40,144 nt of DNA from a virus, in the IMG/VR virus record IMGVR_UViG_3300042465_001389, positions 1 to 40,144 of that record, one strand, 5' to 3'. The notes beneath the pieces are model-generated. The model worked only from the letters and a program-made list of their open reading frames with translations. It made no database searches and was not told the DNA's origin. The position numbers and the translations under genes were made by a program. Below are positions 22,466 to 32,919 of this stretch, in pieces (positions within the stretch are counted from its first letter, which is position 1; every line of letters begins with the position of its first letter).

Positions 22466-25400
22466 CTATCCAAGTGTTACTGGGTCGTTTTGTAAGAATC
22501 GGTTATAGAAATCGCCAAACTCTGGAGAACCTTTACGAAGTTGTGCGATTGTTGAATTCCATAGCGCATCTAAGTCAGCATTATCTTCTGCTGTTAGCGT
22601 TGAAGCCATACCGTATGCCTTGCGGTTAGCAAGTTCGCGGGCTATTTGAGTACGCATATTGAGATATACAGCGATGGATTGAACTACTGGTCTGCGACCA
22701 TTTTCTGCCATCCACTTAGGGTCTGACAACATGGTACGCATAGATTCCATGCGGTAAATCCACTTGCCTCTATCTACGCTGTAGTAGTCAGCAGCCCAAT
22801 CTTGATTACGGCGGGTTAAGTCTGCAACCATCATTTGCTTGAGGGTTTGAAGTTCCTCAGCACCACTTTCGTTGTAAGACTCATAACCTTGAGCCTCTAG
22901 TTGGTAATCAAGTAAATCCATGTTCTTACGGAACTCAATCCAACCAACCTTTATATTGGCATCTTTCTTGAGTTCTGCAGGGTTACGGCGGGCGCGATAG
23001 TTCTCTGTTGAGCCAGGAACTGGAGCATTGCCATACTGCCATGCATATACAGCCTCTGAGAAGTCATACTTTCCATCTGGGTCATTGACTAAGAAGCCAA
23101 TCATCTCAGGTGTTGTCTGACCAATCTTACCAATCAAGCCTTTGTACTTCTGGATATTTTGGAAAGCAGCCTGTGATGCTTGCGCACCTGTTGGGTTATA
23201 TGAGGCGCTAACCAAAGCAGGACCCATTTCTGGGTACATCTGCAAGAACAACACCTCTGCATCTTGTCCATATACCTGTTGTAATCTACGGAATTGCTGT
23301 GTGTAGAAACTCAATGGTGAGTCATACTGTGCAGCAAATGGCATTACAAGGTTTGACAAGATACGAACTTTGTAGAAGTTGCTAGTTAAATCTGCAACCT
23401 CTTTAAGTTCAGGCATTGTGTCGCGCTCGCCAAGGTTGTAACGAATCAACTCATAGCGGTAAACTGTGTTAAATGTACGGCTCCATAGTTCATCCTGTCC
23501 AGCAAGAGAAGCCAACTTCTGTGCTGCTGGTGGGAACAACTGGCGTAGTGAACCTTCTTGTGGTCCAAATGGAAGCACTGGCAAAACGCTAGAGGTAACA
23601 ATATCCTCAAGGTCTGGTTTTAACTTAACAATCTCATTGACTGGTAGCGTTACAAGTGGACCAAAACCTGCTATAACTTCACCTTGCATGATGACATCCA
23701 TGCTTCGGATTGGAATAGAAACCTGTGTTCCTGTGGAACGGATAGCCTCTGCCATGCCCTTGCCCCATACTGGAATCTTGCTAATGCCCTCAATAACACC
23801 TTCAGACATTGGCACAACAATCTTGTTCTCATAGGAGAACTCAGTTGTTGGGTTTCCATCTTGGTCAACCACATTTGGCTGATTGCGTAGCGAGGACACA
23901 ATTTGTCCAGCACGAGCAATAACTGCAGGGTTTTCCTTGGCAAGACCTGACCAACGGCGGATGGTGTTCTCCCATGCGTTAAAGAATGGCATGATGAAGC
24001 GCATCTTCTCGCCTGCGTAGGACTTGCGGATAATTGTAAAGAGTGTCTTGTTTACTTCTTTGCGTGTTGCCTCAATAGCATCACGGCGAAGCCCGTTAAT
24101 TTCATCAACAGTTAGTTCTAACTTGTTATCGTTTAAACGCATACGCTTTGTAGCCAATGCGATGTCCATACGCTGTGTCATATCTGAGCGGTAGATTTGA
24201 CGAGCCAATGGGTGGCGAGCAAGCGTTGTTTCAGGCAGTGAACCTAAGAAGTAGAACGCTCTGTCAACAACCTTTGCTAAGCCTTCTTGCCAGTTACGAG
24301 CCTGTGGGCTAGTAGGCACAATGCGACCAATAATGTCTGGCATCTCTGTAGCCTCAGCAAAATGCTCACGCAACCAAGACTCAGTAATTTCTCCATTACG
24401 GAAGGCTTCCTGCACTTGTCTATCTGGTAGGTAGCGATTGTAGGCGCTATACAAGTCACCAACAAAATCTTCTGCATCAATGGATACATCTAGGCGTTCT
24501 GAAGCAACCTTGATTCCTGGCACATCAATGTTAAATCTGCGGGCATACTCAACATTATCTGGGTTGCGTAGCCATGCCACGATTTCTTCGGGGCGTGCAT
24601 TGTTAAGCATTTGCTCAATGATTGGGTCAATACGACCATCTGGGCTACGGAAGAAACTGTTAAGTGAATTTGCGTAACCTGCATAGTAGTCAGGCATTGC
24701 AGGTGTAAGAGTTTCCTCAACAAAGTTGCCATGCTCAGCAGCAAATAGTTGTGCAGGATGGTCAACAAATCGGCGGTAAGTTTCTGCGCTGTTTGTGCGG
24801 TCAAGTAGGATGCTTCCTAATTCACCAGCAAAAGCATCATCTACTTCTACCTTGGTGCCATCATACAAAGTAAGAATTCTGCGACCTGTGCCTTGAATAG
24901 CCTTTGGTGCGCCTAAGCGTTCTTCTTCAACAATTCTTCCGTTTAAACGCTGTAGTAGTGCTTTTAATTCTTTTTGGCGTGTAGCCTGTCCGTCAGCAAT
25001 TTCACGGACAATAGTTGCTAAGCCTTCGGTTGGGTATTTGCCTCTGCCGATGGATTCGGAGATTTCATTAACGCGCTGTCTAAAATTCTCTGGGCGAGTA
25101 ACTCTGCGAACGCTCTGCGTTCTTGTGAGTTCATCTGGTTTAACGGCTTTTGTGCCTTTACCCAATGCAAATGCTGCGCTTGCTCCGACATCTCCTGTGC
25201 CTTTCGTGTCAATGTACTCAAGGTTTCCTATATCAAAGACACCCTGCTGGTTTCTGTCCTTGCCAATCTTAATGGCTTTCCCACGATTTTCAATTACATT
25301 TACGGGGTCGGACTTAATATGAGGAACGCCATCAATATCGTCAATCCAAGTACCAAAATACTGTGCATCGCCAAACTTATCAAAATTAGCCTCAATATGG

Positions 25401-28400
25401 GCAGCAACAGAATCAACCCAAGCCTGTGGGTTATTCCTTGCATCTTCCAACGAAAACGCATGGGTTGCGCCACGGATAGATACTGCCACGCCTTTTGTAG
25501 GTACATCGCCTGATACATTATCAGAGAACTTAAATGTTCCGCCACCTTGAGCCATGGTGCGCTCAATAATCTGTAGGATACGAGCATCCTCAGACAGCAA
25601 CTGCTGTTGCTTCTTGATTGCTTCTAGGCGCTTGCGAGCCAGAGCCTCTGTTGGTTTACGACCAAAGGCTTCTACCATCTCAGGGTCAACAAGTACTGTG
25701 GAGTAACCGTTAGCCTTGTTATCAGGCAAGGTTAGTTTGCCAACACCATTGGCACGCATCCATTCAAGTAGTTGCTGTTCTTTGCCTTCCCAAGCAGCAC
25801 GATTCTTCCACTGGTTTGCTCCACCAGTGATACCAAGAATCTTCTGTAGTTCAGGGTAATCCTCAAGTCCAAGACGGGCTTGGTTACCACGGAAGGTAAC
25901 AAGATTTACTGAGCGACCATAAACCTTTTGGCTAAGGGTGATGCCCTCGTTGCCAGGTTTGCGAATTCTAAATTCACCATTAAGTAACATTTTTTGTGTT
26001 ACGGTGTTTGGGTCAATAGTTGTCCAACGACCAGTTGATGGGTTAAGAACCTCAACACTATTACCGTTGTTAACGCTGTTGATAAATCCGTCACGCATAT
26101 CAGCAGCAATAGTTTCCATTGCTTTGCTTGGCTTGCGTGCTGGCTGCTTGATTAGTTCGCCAGTTTCTCTTGAGCGTAGATTCTTTGGCATTGGATAAGC
26201 CCGACCAGAAATACGCTTGTAAATTTCTGAGGCGTTAATGCGAGGCATACTTGCTGTGGCATAACGCTCTGCAATATCTTGACTTGTTGACATTGCTAAG
26301 GGGCGAGTTGTGTCTAAGTCATTGATAACTCTTGATGTTCCATGGAATAACCACTCACCAGTTGCATATTGGAAAACATCGGCAACTTCCATGTATTGCT
26401 CATCGGTTAGTCTGCCTGAACGATAAGCACGCTCAAAGGCTGCTAGGTGTGCATAAACATCATCTAGCAAGCGCTCGCCTGCAAAAATCTCTGTCTGTAA
26501 AGTAGACCATTGCTTGCGCAACTTAACAGAATCCTCACGCAACCCTTGTGCTACAAGTCTGCGGTCTGTTAGGCGCTCAACATCACGGACACGGTTTGTG
26601 TACCAAGACTTAAATCCTTCACGGTTTAAGTCACCCAATGCCATAAGTCCATAACCTTTACCAAGGATAGACATACCTGCTTCTGTAAGGTTACGAACTG
26701 TATAACCAAGGCGAAGTAGAACAGATGCTTTCCACATGTCATTTAGTACACCAGTTGTGTACTTCCATGAATCTGGGTCAAGAACTTCTGTTTGGCGATT
26801 GAGAGTATTGATGAAACCTTTGTTCTTCTCAATAACTCTAAAGTAATTCTGTAGGTCAACCATTGGTAGTGCGTTAGCACCTTGGCGCTCTAGGTAAGGA
26901 ATCTTCAAGATGACATCATCATCAGTCATCAAGAACTTACGGTCCTTAATCATCTGTCGTGCAGTTTCACGGCGAGCCTTGTACTGGCTCCAAATTACCT
27001 GTGCTGCCTCATCGGTTAGTCCAGCCTTCTTATTTAGTGCAGAAATAGCCAAGTCCTCAAAAGACTCTACAACTCTTGCACGAAGTTCTGGTACTCCACC
27101 TGCTCGGATGTAATCCTGTAGGTGGCGGTCAATAATTGGCTGTGCTTCTTCCTTGCCAACTAGACGGCGTAATAGTTCACCGAAAGCAGTTAACTCGTTA
27201 AATGAGTCACTATCGTTTAAATTCAAATAACCTGCTGGAGTTTCAGCAAATGCATCGCCAATTTTGCGCATACCGAAGTTGTATACGGCAATGATTGGGT
27301 GATACTTAGTTGGTTGAAAAACACCAACCGTTGGGAAATCTGTTGGTTTGTCTACTCCACGAATACGACCAGCACGGCGTTCAGCGCGGTTCATAGCCAA
27401 CTTTTCAAATACTGGCTTACCAAATGTACGCTTAGTTAAATCAGCCTGACGGTCATTGAAAGTGTTGAGCATACGGAAGTATGGGTCTTTCTCAACAGTC
27501 TTAACTAAGTCACTTGCTGCATCTAACTTATTGACATCATCAGTAATGCCGTTAGTTGGAAGATTGTTTAGAATCTTCTCATCGGCTTGGCTTACGCCTT
27601 TGAGTTTGTCAAAAACAAAACTTAAATCTCTGCGCTTTTGTACAAGACGAGCCATGGCTTCTGTATCGCGTAGCGCTGTAGCCATGAGTGTATCTGCTAC
27701 ATCATCTACCGTACTTGCCTCACCCAAGAGATACGATAATGTATCTGCATCGTTTGATGCTTCAATCATTGGGTGATTACGGATTGCAACTCTATCCGAC
27801 TTAGCCATCCAAGAAAGGGTGTTGTAGATTTCTCCACTTTCTTCACGACCCTCGTTAATCATCTTAGATAGAGTCTGTGGCGAAATAATTGTCGTGTTGC
27901 GGATACCACGAGGTAAAACAAAATCACGGGCAAGACTTGCTGCATTTGCATCTTTTGCACCGAGTGGGCGCATAACAGTTGCTTTGCGAGCAAGACCTGC
28001 TGCCTTACCAATCTTACCTAGCGGGTCTGTTACTGTTGTAAAAAATGTATCGTAAGCACCGCTTACTGTGCGGGCTGACCAGTCAGTTTGAAACACCTTG
28101 CGGTCATTAGGATTAAAAATATCAAAGTCTGCGCTGAACTCTGCTTCACCAAGTGTGCCAGGTATGCGTGACTGTAGGTAGGTAAGTGCTTGACCTGGAG
28201 AAATCTGGTCACGGTTTTCCCACGATTTCTTAATATCACCTGTGGCTAAAGTTGTTAGCGCTGCAGATAATGGTTCACGAAGGTAACGACCACCAACATT
28301 GTATGAAACCATTGCTGTTGGTAGTAAAACTTTTTCAAATGCTGCACCTGCAGTCTTGCGAATTGGGTAAGAAGCACCTAGTACCGTTGAACGGAAGGTG

Positions 28401-28555
28401 TCACCAGCGATATTAAACGCATCTGACACCCAGTTCTTGTCGTTAGACGACACAGTTGCGATGTCAAATAACAAAGTTGGTAAGCCAATCTCGTTGGCAA
28501 ATCCATTACCTTGCAGTTTTTTCGCTGCATTACCCAGTATTTCGCTAAAACTCAT
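22466..28555 (-). CDS. Giant 2029-residue virion protein, probable internal/ejection protein
   Basis: The longest gene, 15% of the genome. ATGA overlap with the preceding gene. Mostly helical, with basic segments. Notable stretches: LRLGYTVRNLTEAGMSILGK at about 640; WLFHGTSRVINDLDTTRPLA then STSQDIAERYATASMPR at about 733-765, which resembles the NAD-site strand and Ser-Thr-Ser motif of ADP-ribosyltransferases; and KSYAGEKMRFIMPFFNAWEN at about 1510. In T7-like phages, large internal proteins are ejected to build a channel; the position between portal and scaffold and the lack of a tape-measure gene fit this. No T7-type RNA polymerase motif was found. Function remains open. Confidence 0.75.
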   Translation of the reverse strand: MSFSEILGNAAKKLQGNGFANEIGLPTLLFDIATVSSNDKNWVSDAFNIAGDTFRSTVLGASYPIRKTAGAAFEKVLLPTAMVSYNVGGRYLREPLSAALTTLATGDIKKSWENRDQISPGQALTYLQSRIPGTLGEAEFSADFDIFNPNDRKVFQTDWSARTVSGAYDTFFTTVTDPLGKIGKAAGLARKATVMRPLGAKDANAASLARDFVLPRGIRNTTIISPQTLSKMINEGREESGEIYNTLSWMAKSDRVAIRNHPMIEASNDADTLSYLLGEASTVDDVADTLMATALRDTEAMARLVQKRRDLSFVFDKLKGVSQADEKILNNLPTNGITDDVNKLDAASDLVKTVEKDPYFRMLNTFNDRQADLTKRTFGKPVFEKLAMNRAERRAGRIRGVDKPTDFPTVGVFQPTKYHPIIAVYNFGMRKIGDAFAETPAGYLNLNDSDSFNELTAFGELLRRLVGKEEAQPIIDRHLQDYIRAGGVPELRARVVESFEDLAISALNKKAGLTDEAAQVIWSQYKARRETARQMIKDRKFLMTDDDVILKIPYLERQGANALPMVDLQNYFRVIEKNKGFINTLNRQTEVLDPDSWKYTTGVLNDMWKASVLLRLGYTVRNLTEAGMSILGKGYGLMALGDLNREGFKSWYTNRVRDVERLTDRRLVAQGLREDSVKLRKQWSTLQTEIFAGERLLDDVYAHLAAFERAYRSGRLTDEQYMEVADVFQYATGEWLFHGTSRVINDLDTTRPLAMSTSQDIAERYATASMPRINASEIYKRISGRAYPMPKNLRSRETGELIKQPARKPSKAMETIAADMRDGFINSVNNGNSVEVLNPSTGRWTTIDPNTVTQKMLLNGEFRIRKPGNEGITLSQKVYGRSVNLVTFRGNQARLGLEDYPELQKILGITGGANQWKNRAAWEGKEQQLLEWMRANGVGKLTLPDNKANGYSTVLVDPEMVEAFGRKPTEALARKRLEAIKKQQQLLSEDARILQIIERTMAQGGGTFKFSDNVSGDVPTKGVAVSIRGATHAFSLEDARNNPQAWVDSVAAHIEANFDKFGDAQYFGTWIDDIDGVPHIKSDPVNVIENRGKAIKIGKDRNQQGVFDIGNLEYIDTKGTGDVGASAAFALGKGTKAVKPDELTRTQSVRRVTRPENFRQRVNEISESIGRGKYPTEGLATIVREIADGQATRQKELKALLQRLNGRIVEEERLGAPKAIQGTGRRILTLYDGTKVEVDDAFAGELGSILLDRTNSAETYRRFVDHPAQLFAAEHGNFVEETLTPAMPDYYAGYANSLNSFFRSPDGRIDPIIEQMLNNARPEEIVAWLRNPDNVEYARRFNIDVPGIKVASERLDVSIDAEDFVGDLYSAYNRYLPDRQVQEAFRNGEITESWLREHFAEATEMPDIIGRIVPTSPQARNWQEGLAKVVDRAFYFLGSLPETTLARHPLARQIYRSDMTQRMDIALATKRMRLNDNKLELTVDEINGLRRDAIEATRKEVNKTLFTIIRKSYAGEKMRFIMPFFNAWENTIRRWSGLAKENPAVIARAGQIVSSLRNQPNVVDQDGNPTTEFSYENKIVVPMSEGVIEGISKIPVWGKGMAEAIRSTGTQVSIPIRSMDVIMQGEVIAGFGPLVTLPVNEIVKLKPDLEDIVTSSVLPVLPFGPQEGSLRQLFPPAAQKLASLAGQDELWSRTFNTVYRYELIRYNLGERDTMPELKEVADLTSNFYKVRILSNLVMPFAAQYDSPLSFYTQQFRRLQQVYGQDAEVLFLQMYPEMGPALVSASYNPTGAQASQAAFQNIQKYKGLIGKIGQTTPEMIGFLVNDPDGKYDFSEAVYAWQYGNAPVPGSTENYRARRNPAELKKDANIKVGWIEFRKNMDLLDYQLEAQGYESYNESGAEELQTLKQMMVADLTRRNQDWAADYYSVDRGKWIYRMESMRTMLSDPKWMAENGRRPVVQSIAVYLNMRTQIARELANRKAYGMASTLTAEDNADLDALWNSTIAQLRKGSPEFGDFYNRFLQNDPVTLG

Positions 28556-28983
28556 AGTACGCTTTTTAAGTACCTTACATAGTTACGAAACGAATTAGAT
28601 GTTTCTGGCAATTCTGCCAATATGGACAAATAAGGTAGTGCTGCACGCATACGGTTTGCATCTTCACCGTTAGCCATTTGGTCTGATGCGTACATTGTTT
28701 CTTGACCAAATGCTCCACCTGTGCGAACATCCTCATTAGGGCGCTGTGTGGGCGCATTGAGTGGCACTAAAGGTGTTGCCGAGTCGCCACGAAATGGGCG
28801 TTGGCTAGATGGTGATGGTACGCGAGAGAAAGCAGGGTTGCTTCCTTCTAACTTTGCAGCAGTCTGCAAGTCATAGAAGTCCTGTGCATTGTCTATACCT
28901 GCTGCAAATCGTGCAGGTTGACCATTAGTACCTGCACCGCCAGTAGCAGACACTTGAAAGTTCTGCTCTTTTGCTTTTGCCAT
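28552..28983 (-). CDS. Hypothetical protein before the giant gene
   Basis: 143 residues from the ATG at 28983, with GGGAGGG 3 bases upstream. First half flexible (VSATGGAGTNGQPARFAAGI, SSQRPFRGDSATPLVPLN), second half with a helical segment (DANRMRAALPYLSILAELPE, NSFRNYVRYL). Overlaps the giant gene start as ATGA, suggesting a coupled partner such as a chaperone or minor virion component. Confidence 0.66.
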   Translation of the reverse strand: MAKAKEQNFQVSATGGAGTNGQPARFAAGIDNAQDFYDLQTAAKLEGSNPAFSRVPSPSSQRPFRGDSATPLVPLNAPTQRPNEDVRTGGAFGQETMYASDQMANGEDANRMRAALPYLSILAELPETSNSFRNYVRYLKSVL

Positions 28984-29051
28984 TTTCCCTCCCACTTAAG
29001 TTCGGATTTAAATTTAGTTGAGCAGTTTTTAGACTTGCTCAGGTCGTTTAA

Positions 29052-29210
29052 TTACTTGTTGCGTGAACCGCGAGTTCCTGTTGGGTTCTTGCTGAAATAT
29101 GTCTTGCCACCCTTTGAGGAAGCCTTTTTAGCCATAAGTGGCTTCATTGTGTTTGGCTTTCCTGCTGAACCTTGGTTTGCTGGCTTCTTGCCTGCTTTAA
29201 TCTTCTTCAT
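29052..29210 (-). CDS. Small basic protein
   Basis: 52 residues with a very good GGAGGTGA before the ATG: MKKIKAGKKPANQGSAGKPN, TMKPLMAKKASSKGGKTYFS and RGSRNK. Strongly basic, Lys/Gly/Ser-rich. Fills a gap of more than 200 bases between portal and the next gene. A DNA-binding or packaging-related role can only be guessed. Confidence 0.66.
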   Translation of the reverse strand: MKKIKAGKKPANQGSAGKPNTMKPLMAKKASSKGGKTYFSKNPTGTRGSRNK

Positions 29211-29224
29211 CCCTGTCACCTCCC

Positions 29225-31048
29225 TTACGCTACTGGTAGTCGTCTGACGAGGGAAGCCTGAAGATTAGGTTCACCTCTTTGGGTTAAACTTGCTAAAAGT
29301 GACTGAACATCTGGTCTACCGCCTGGAGCAATTTGTCCAGGAGCAACACCAAGCATCCGACCAGTGGCACTAAGACCCTGTGGAAGTTGCCCCTCACCTG
29401 GAGGGACCGCACCTGGCTGCCCAAGCATGTCGGGACTTACGATTCCTTCAGGGGTCATCGCACCAGGTGGGGGATTCTCTGGCTGAAACGCCTCTGATAC
29501 TGCCTGTTCAATAGGCGTACCTTTCTGGCGTTCATTTATGACAGTAGATAACTTGTACAAAATATCTGACGGATTTTGTCCCTGAGAAGCAAGTGCAGGA
29601 ATTGCTTGTGCATAGGAAGCAATTGCTTGCTTCATTGCATCGCGCAAATCTTCGGTGTCAACCTTTTCTTCTTCTTGTGTTGCATTGAAAGAGAAAGGCA
29701 TCTGACGGCGTAGGAAGTCACGGGAAATCAATTTATCTCCACGAGCCTGTAGACCAAACACTAATGCACGGTTAGGGTCAAGTCCTGCCATCAAACCATA
29801 CTGAACATCAACGGTGTAGTCACCGTCAATGTCGCGTGATGGCTTGTATTTGATTGCGTATGGAACTCCATTGCGTGTACCGCGTAGAGTTTTCTCCATA
29901 TCGCCAAAAACTTTTTCATCAACTTTGAGCGCAAGCCCAATAAGTTCAACAAAAGCACGAGCAAACATTGCATGTGCAGTTTTGATTTGTGTGTCAAATC
30001 CACCCATGAGTGCTTGTACGCCACGACCTGTGACGATGGAGGCATCAATGTTTCCTGTGCGGGATTCTGGGTAACGACTTCCTAGACGGAGTTCTCCTTC
30101 AAGAACCTGCTGTTGTGCGAAAGCACCTGCTGGTATCTCAATAGGCAATCTGCGAACATCTGAAGGTCGGTCAGTTCTAATAACAGCATCTGGTCCAAAG
30201 GCTAACTCATTTACATCTTGAGGGGCTACGAGTGGTGCTTGAACTGCTTTAGTCGCTGCTTCAAGAGATAGAAGCGCATAGCGAGCCTTAGCAACCTGAA
30301 TTGCAAGAACATCGTCAAATTGACCTCGCGTTTCGCCATCCAAGGATGGTCGCTTAACAACGCGAATAAGACACTCGCCAATCGGATTAGGCGTTCTATC
30401 AATAACGATATTGTTTCTTGAAGGGACAAAAAGAATATCTTGGTCTTTGTCATGATAGCGAACAATCTCCAACATTGAATCTGTAGAATCTTTGTCATAC
30501 AGTAAATGTGCATACTCTGGGTATGCGCTCATCAGTTCAGCCAAAGGCTTCTTGATGCGCTGATACATGCCGTGTACTTTTCCAAATCTGTCAATGATTG
30601 GGTAGCATCCATAGGAATCCATAAATCGGATGCGTGGCATGTTGTTCTCTAAATCAACTTCAACCTGAGCAGGTACGAATCCGTAGGATACATAACGGTC
30701 AGAGGCTGGAAACATCTGTGTTTGTAAGTCTGAAAAGTCAATAATGCCGTTAACGATTTCTTCTCGTTTGTCAGCCTTCTTGCGTTCTTTGTCAGACACC
30801 ATAGATGGGGAATTACAGTTAAATGCGGGTAGTGGCGCTATAACTTCAGACAAGTCACGAGCAGAAATATCTACCATGTTTGCAACGATAGGATTCTCAA
30901 ATGGTCCGTCTGGGAACAAATCTGGGAAAACATCGCGCATGCGACCCTTACGAACAAGAAGTACTTGTTCCATGCGGGTGTCACGGTCAGAGTACAACTG
31001 GCGATAACGCTCGTAGTTGTCTTTGATTTCGTCTAGCGAGAGTGGCAC
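29225..31048 (-). CDS. Portal protein (putative)
   Basis: 607 residues from a GTG at 31048; AGGAGG lies 5 bases upstream, while an earlier GTG at 31054 overlaps it. Directly follows the terminase by 14 bases, the place of a portal. N-terminal DEIKDNYERYRQLYSDRDTR, followed by a beta/alpha central region (RIRFMDSYGCYPIIDRFGKV), a long helix (VAKARYALLSLEAATKAVQA) and a C-terminal Pro/Gln/Gly-rich tail (QPGAVPPGEGQLPQGLSATG), as in portals of short-tailed phages. Forms the dodecameric ring through which DNA enters. Supported mainly by context. Confidence 0.75.
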   Translation of the reverse strand: MPLSLDEIKDNYERYRQLYSDRDTRMEQVLLVRKGRMRDVFPDLFPDGPFENPIVANMVDISARDLSEVIAPLPAFNCNSPSMVSDKERKKADKREEIVNGIIDFSDLQTQMFPASDRYVSYGFVPAQVEVDLENNMPRIRFMDSYGCYPIIDRFGKVHGMYQRIKKPLAELMSAYPEYAHLLYDKDSTDSMLEIVRYHDKDQDILFVPSRNNIVIDRTPNPIGECLIRVVKRPSLDGETRGQFDDVLAIQVAKARYALLSLEAATKAVQAPLVAPQDVNELAFGPDAVIRTDRPSDVRRLPIEIPAGAFAQQQVLEGELRLGSRYPESRTGNIDASIVTGRGVQALMGGFDTQIKTAHAMFARAFVELIGLALKVDEKVFGDMEKTLRGTRNGVPYAIKYKPSRDIDGDYTVDVQYGLMAGLDPNRALVFGLQARGDKLISRDFLRRQMPFSFNATQEEEKVDTEDLRDAMKQAIASYAQAIPALASQGQNPSDILYKLSTVINERQKGTPIEQAVSEAFQPENPPPGAMTPEGIVSPDMLGQPGAVPPGEGQLPQGLSATGRMLGVAPGQIAPGGRPDVQSLLASLTQRGEPNLQASLVRRLPVA

Positions 31049-31062
31049 ACCCACCTCCTGTT

Positions 31063-32919
31063 CTAATAGATGTCGCTGAGTGTTACGGTGTATTGCTTAG
31101 ATTTATCGTATGGAGTGTGGAACATATTGATGCTGCTATGAGTGCGTGCAAATGTTCTTGCGTTAGCGACTCTATCTCTGCATCCAAGTTCTGCAAACCA
31201 GAAAGCCATCACAGTATCTGTCTTTTGCGCTTTAGGCGCATCTGGATACCAGGTGATAAGTTGTTCAATTAAAGTCTTGATACCTTCTGAGGCATGAGTT
31301 GATGGGAACTCAATGAGAGCATTGCCATCTTCCCAACCATGGAATAGTGTCGTCAGGGATGCAACTCCGAAGTTGGTGTCCCATTTGTTTTGACCCGTAT
31401 GATGTTCTCGTAAAGTTGCACCCCGTGACGAGAGGTATTCCCGCACCTCACGGTCCTGAGTTAACATCGTTTGGAAAGCATTTTTCTCAATACGCCACTC
31501 AGAAATTTTGTAGATGTCAGTCCAATCTTTAATCAGTTCTCTGATTTCATCTGGCTTCATGCCAGCCTTGTTGGATACATCTAGTAGATAACGCTTCTGT
31601 GTAGAAATGTCTATGGCTAAACAAACGGCTGCTGTGTAACCAGAGCCAGCAGGGTCAAGCCCTGCAATCACAATAAGTCCATCCATGCCGTTATGTCTTA
31701 CGCCAGCCTTGCCTTTAGGTATTCGCCCAAAGTTTCTAGCGCCGTTGATAACGCCTTTAATGGCATCGGAAGGAAATGCTGAATCTTCATGTACCTGCTG
31801 TTGCTGGTAGACCATTGCCCATAGGTTTGGAGATAGACGGCTTCGTTTTTTAAGAAGTGCGTGTCCATCCCATTTGCGGTATAGCCCGTCTTTGTCGGGT
31901 ACACCTTTACCTGATACAGGTGGCATGTTGGTCTTAGCCCAGAGGGTTACCCACTTGTCGGGGTCCTCATCAAATTCTAAAACGGCAGGTTGAGCAAAGT
32001 AAGTCCAAGGGGAAGTTTCATCTGGGTATCGCATAGGGTCGCGCAACTCGGAGTACAAGTCCTTTGGTCGCAAGCGGGTTCCTATGAGAAGCAGTTTGCC
32101 CCCATCCTCATCAATACGGGACATGACTTCAGACTGAATCCAGTCAATCTGCTTTTCGTACTCATGGGCGTTGGTGTTATCCACACAGTCATCCATGATG
32201 ATTAAGTCAGCACGAGCGCCGTAGATATGACCACGGATACCTATAGCCTGAACTGTAGGGTCCTTTTCGCCTGAGTCACGAGCCTCTGAGGAGAGGTAAA
32301 TTAAGTCCTGCTTCCACGAATCAGAATTCTTTTCAAAACCACCTGGAGGTCCAAAGGTTAGTTGTAGGTCCTGATACTTAGGATGCGTTAGTCTGTTCTT
32401 GATGGAGAGCAGGAACTTTTGCGCCATAGCCTGTGTCTTAGACACAATCATAATTCTGATATTAGGGTTCTGGCAAATCCGATAGACAGCATAGTTGACC
32501 GTAATGGTCGTAGACTTTGCGTGTTCTGGTGGGGTATTGACAATCAATAAGTCGGGTGCGCCTACCTCATAGGAGATGGCAGGGTGTACATCGGAGGGTT
32601 CTCTACCCTCTAATAAATCTATCCAATGGCGTTGGTGTGTAAACACCTGAGTGCCTAGGTATTTCTCTGAGAATTCGGGGAAGGGTGGTACTTCCCCTCT
32701 GCTTGAGCCTATCTCGCCTCTAGCGGTCATGGACCGCACTTTGTCCACAGCAGTGGCAAACTCAGTATCTACCTTTCGGTAGTACTCATAAGTCTTGACA
32801 CTTCTGCCTACGGCATCCATAGCCCTTTGTACAGAGTAGCCCTGCATTAAAAAATCTATAACTTGCTTTTTGATAGCATCACTTTTGTGTGATTGCGCTG
32901 TAACTCTTTTTCTTTCCAT
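31063..32919 (-). CDS. Terminase large subunit with N-terminal HTH
   Basis: 618 residues from the ATG at 32919, with GGGAG upstream. Residues 17-49 (KKQVIDFLMQGYSVQRAMDA, then RSVKTYEYYRK) look like a helix-turn-helix, as found in small terminase subunits. The ATPase part has a Walker A-like VNTPPEHAKST at 127-137 and Walker B DLIIMDD at 238-244; the RNase H-type nuclease starts at GLDPAGSG (Asp422). The enzyme packages and cuts DNA. No separate small subunit gene is seen beside it, so this N-terminal domain may replace one. First gene of the late operon, behind a highly structured leader. Confidence 0.88.
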   Translation of the reverse strand: MERKRVTAQSHKSDAIKKQVIDFLMQGYSVQRAMDAVGRSVKTYEYYRKVDTEFATAVDKVRSMTARGEIGSSRGEVPPFPEFSEKYLGTQVFTHQRHWIDLLEGREPSDVHPAISYEVGAPDLLIVNTPPEHAKSTTITVNYAVYRICQNPNIRIMIVSKTQAMAQKFLLSIKNRLTHPKYQDLQLTFGPPGGFEKNSDSWKQDLIYLSSEARDSGEKDPTVQAIGIRGHIYGARADLIIMDDCVDNTNAHEYEKQIDWIQSEVMSRIDEDGGKLLLIGTRLRPKDLYSELRDPMRYPDETSPWTYFAQPAVLEFDEDPDKWVTLWAKTNMPPVSGKGVPDKDGLYRKWDGHALLKKRSRLSPNLWAMVYQQQQVHEDSAFPSDAIKGVINGARNFGRIPKGKAGVRHNGMDGLIVIAGLDPAGSGYTAAVCLAIDISTQKRYLLDVSNKAGMKPDEIRELIKDWTDIYKISEWRIEKNAFQTMLTQDREVREYLSSRGATLREHHTGQNKWDTNFGVASLTTLFHGWEDGNALIEFPSTHASEGIKTLIEQLITWYPDAPKAQKTDTVMAFWFAELGCRDRVANARTFARTHSSINMFHTPYDKSKQYTVTLSDIY

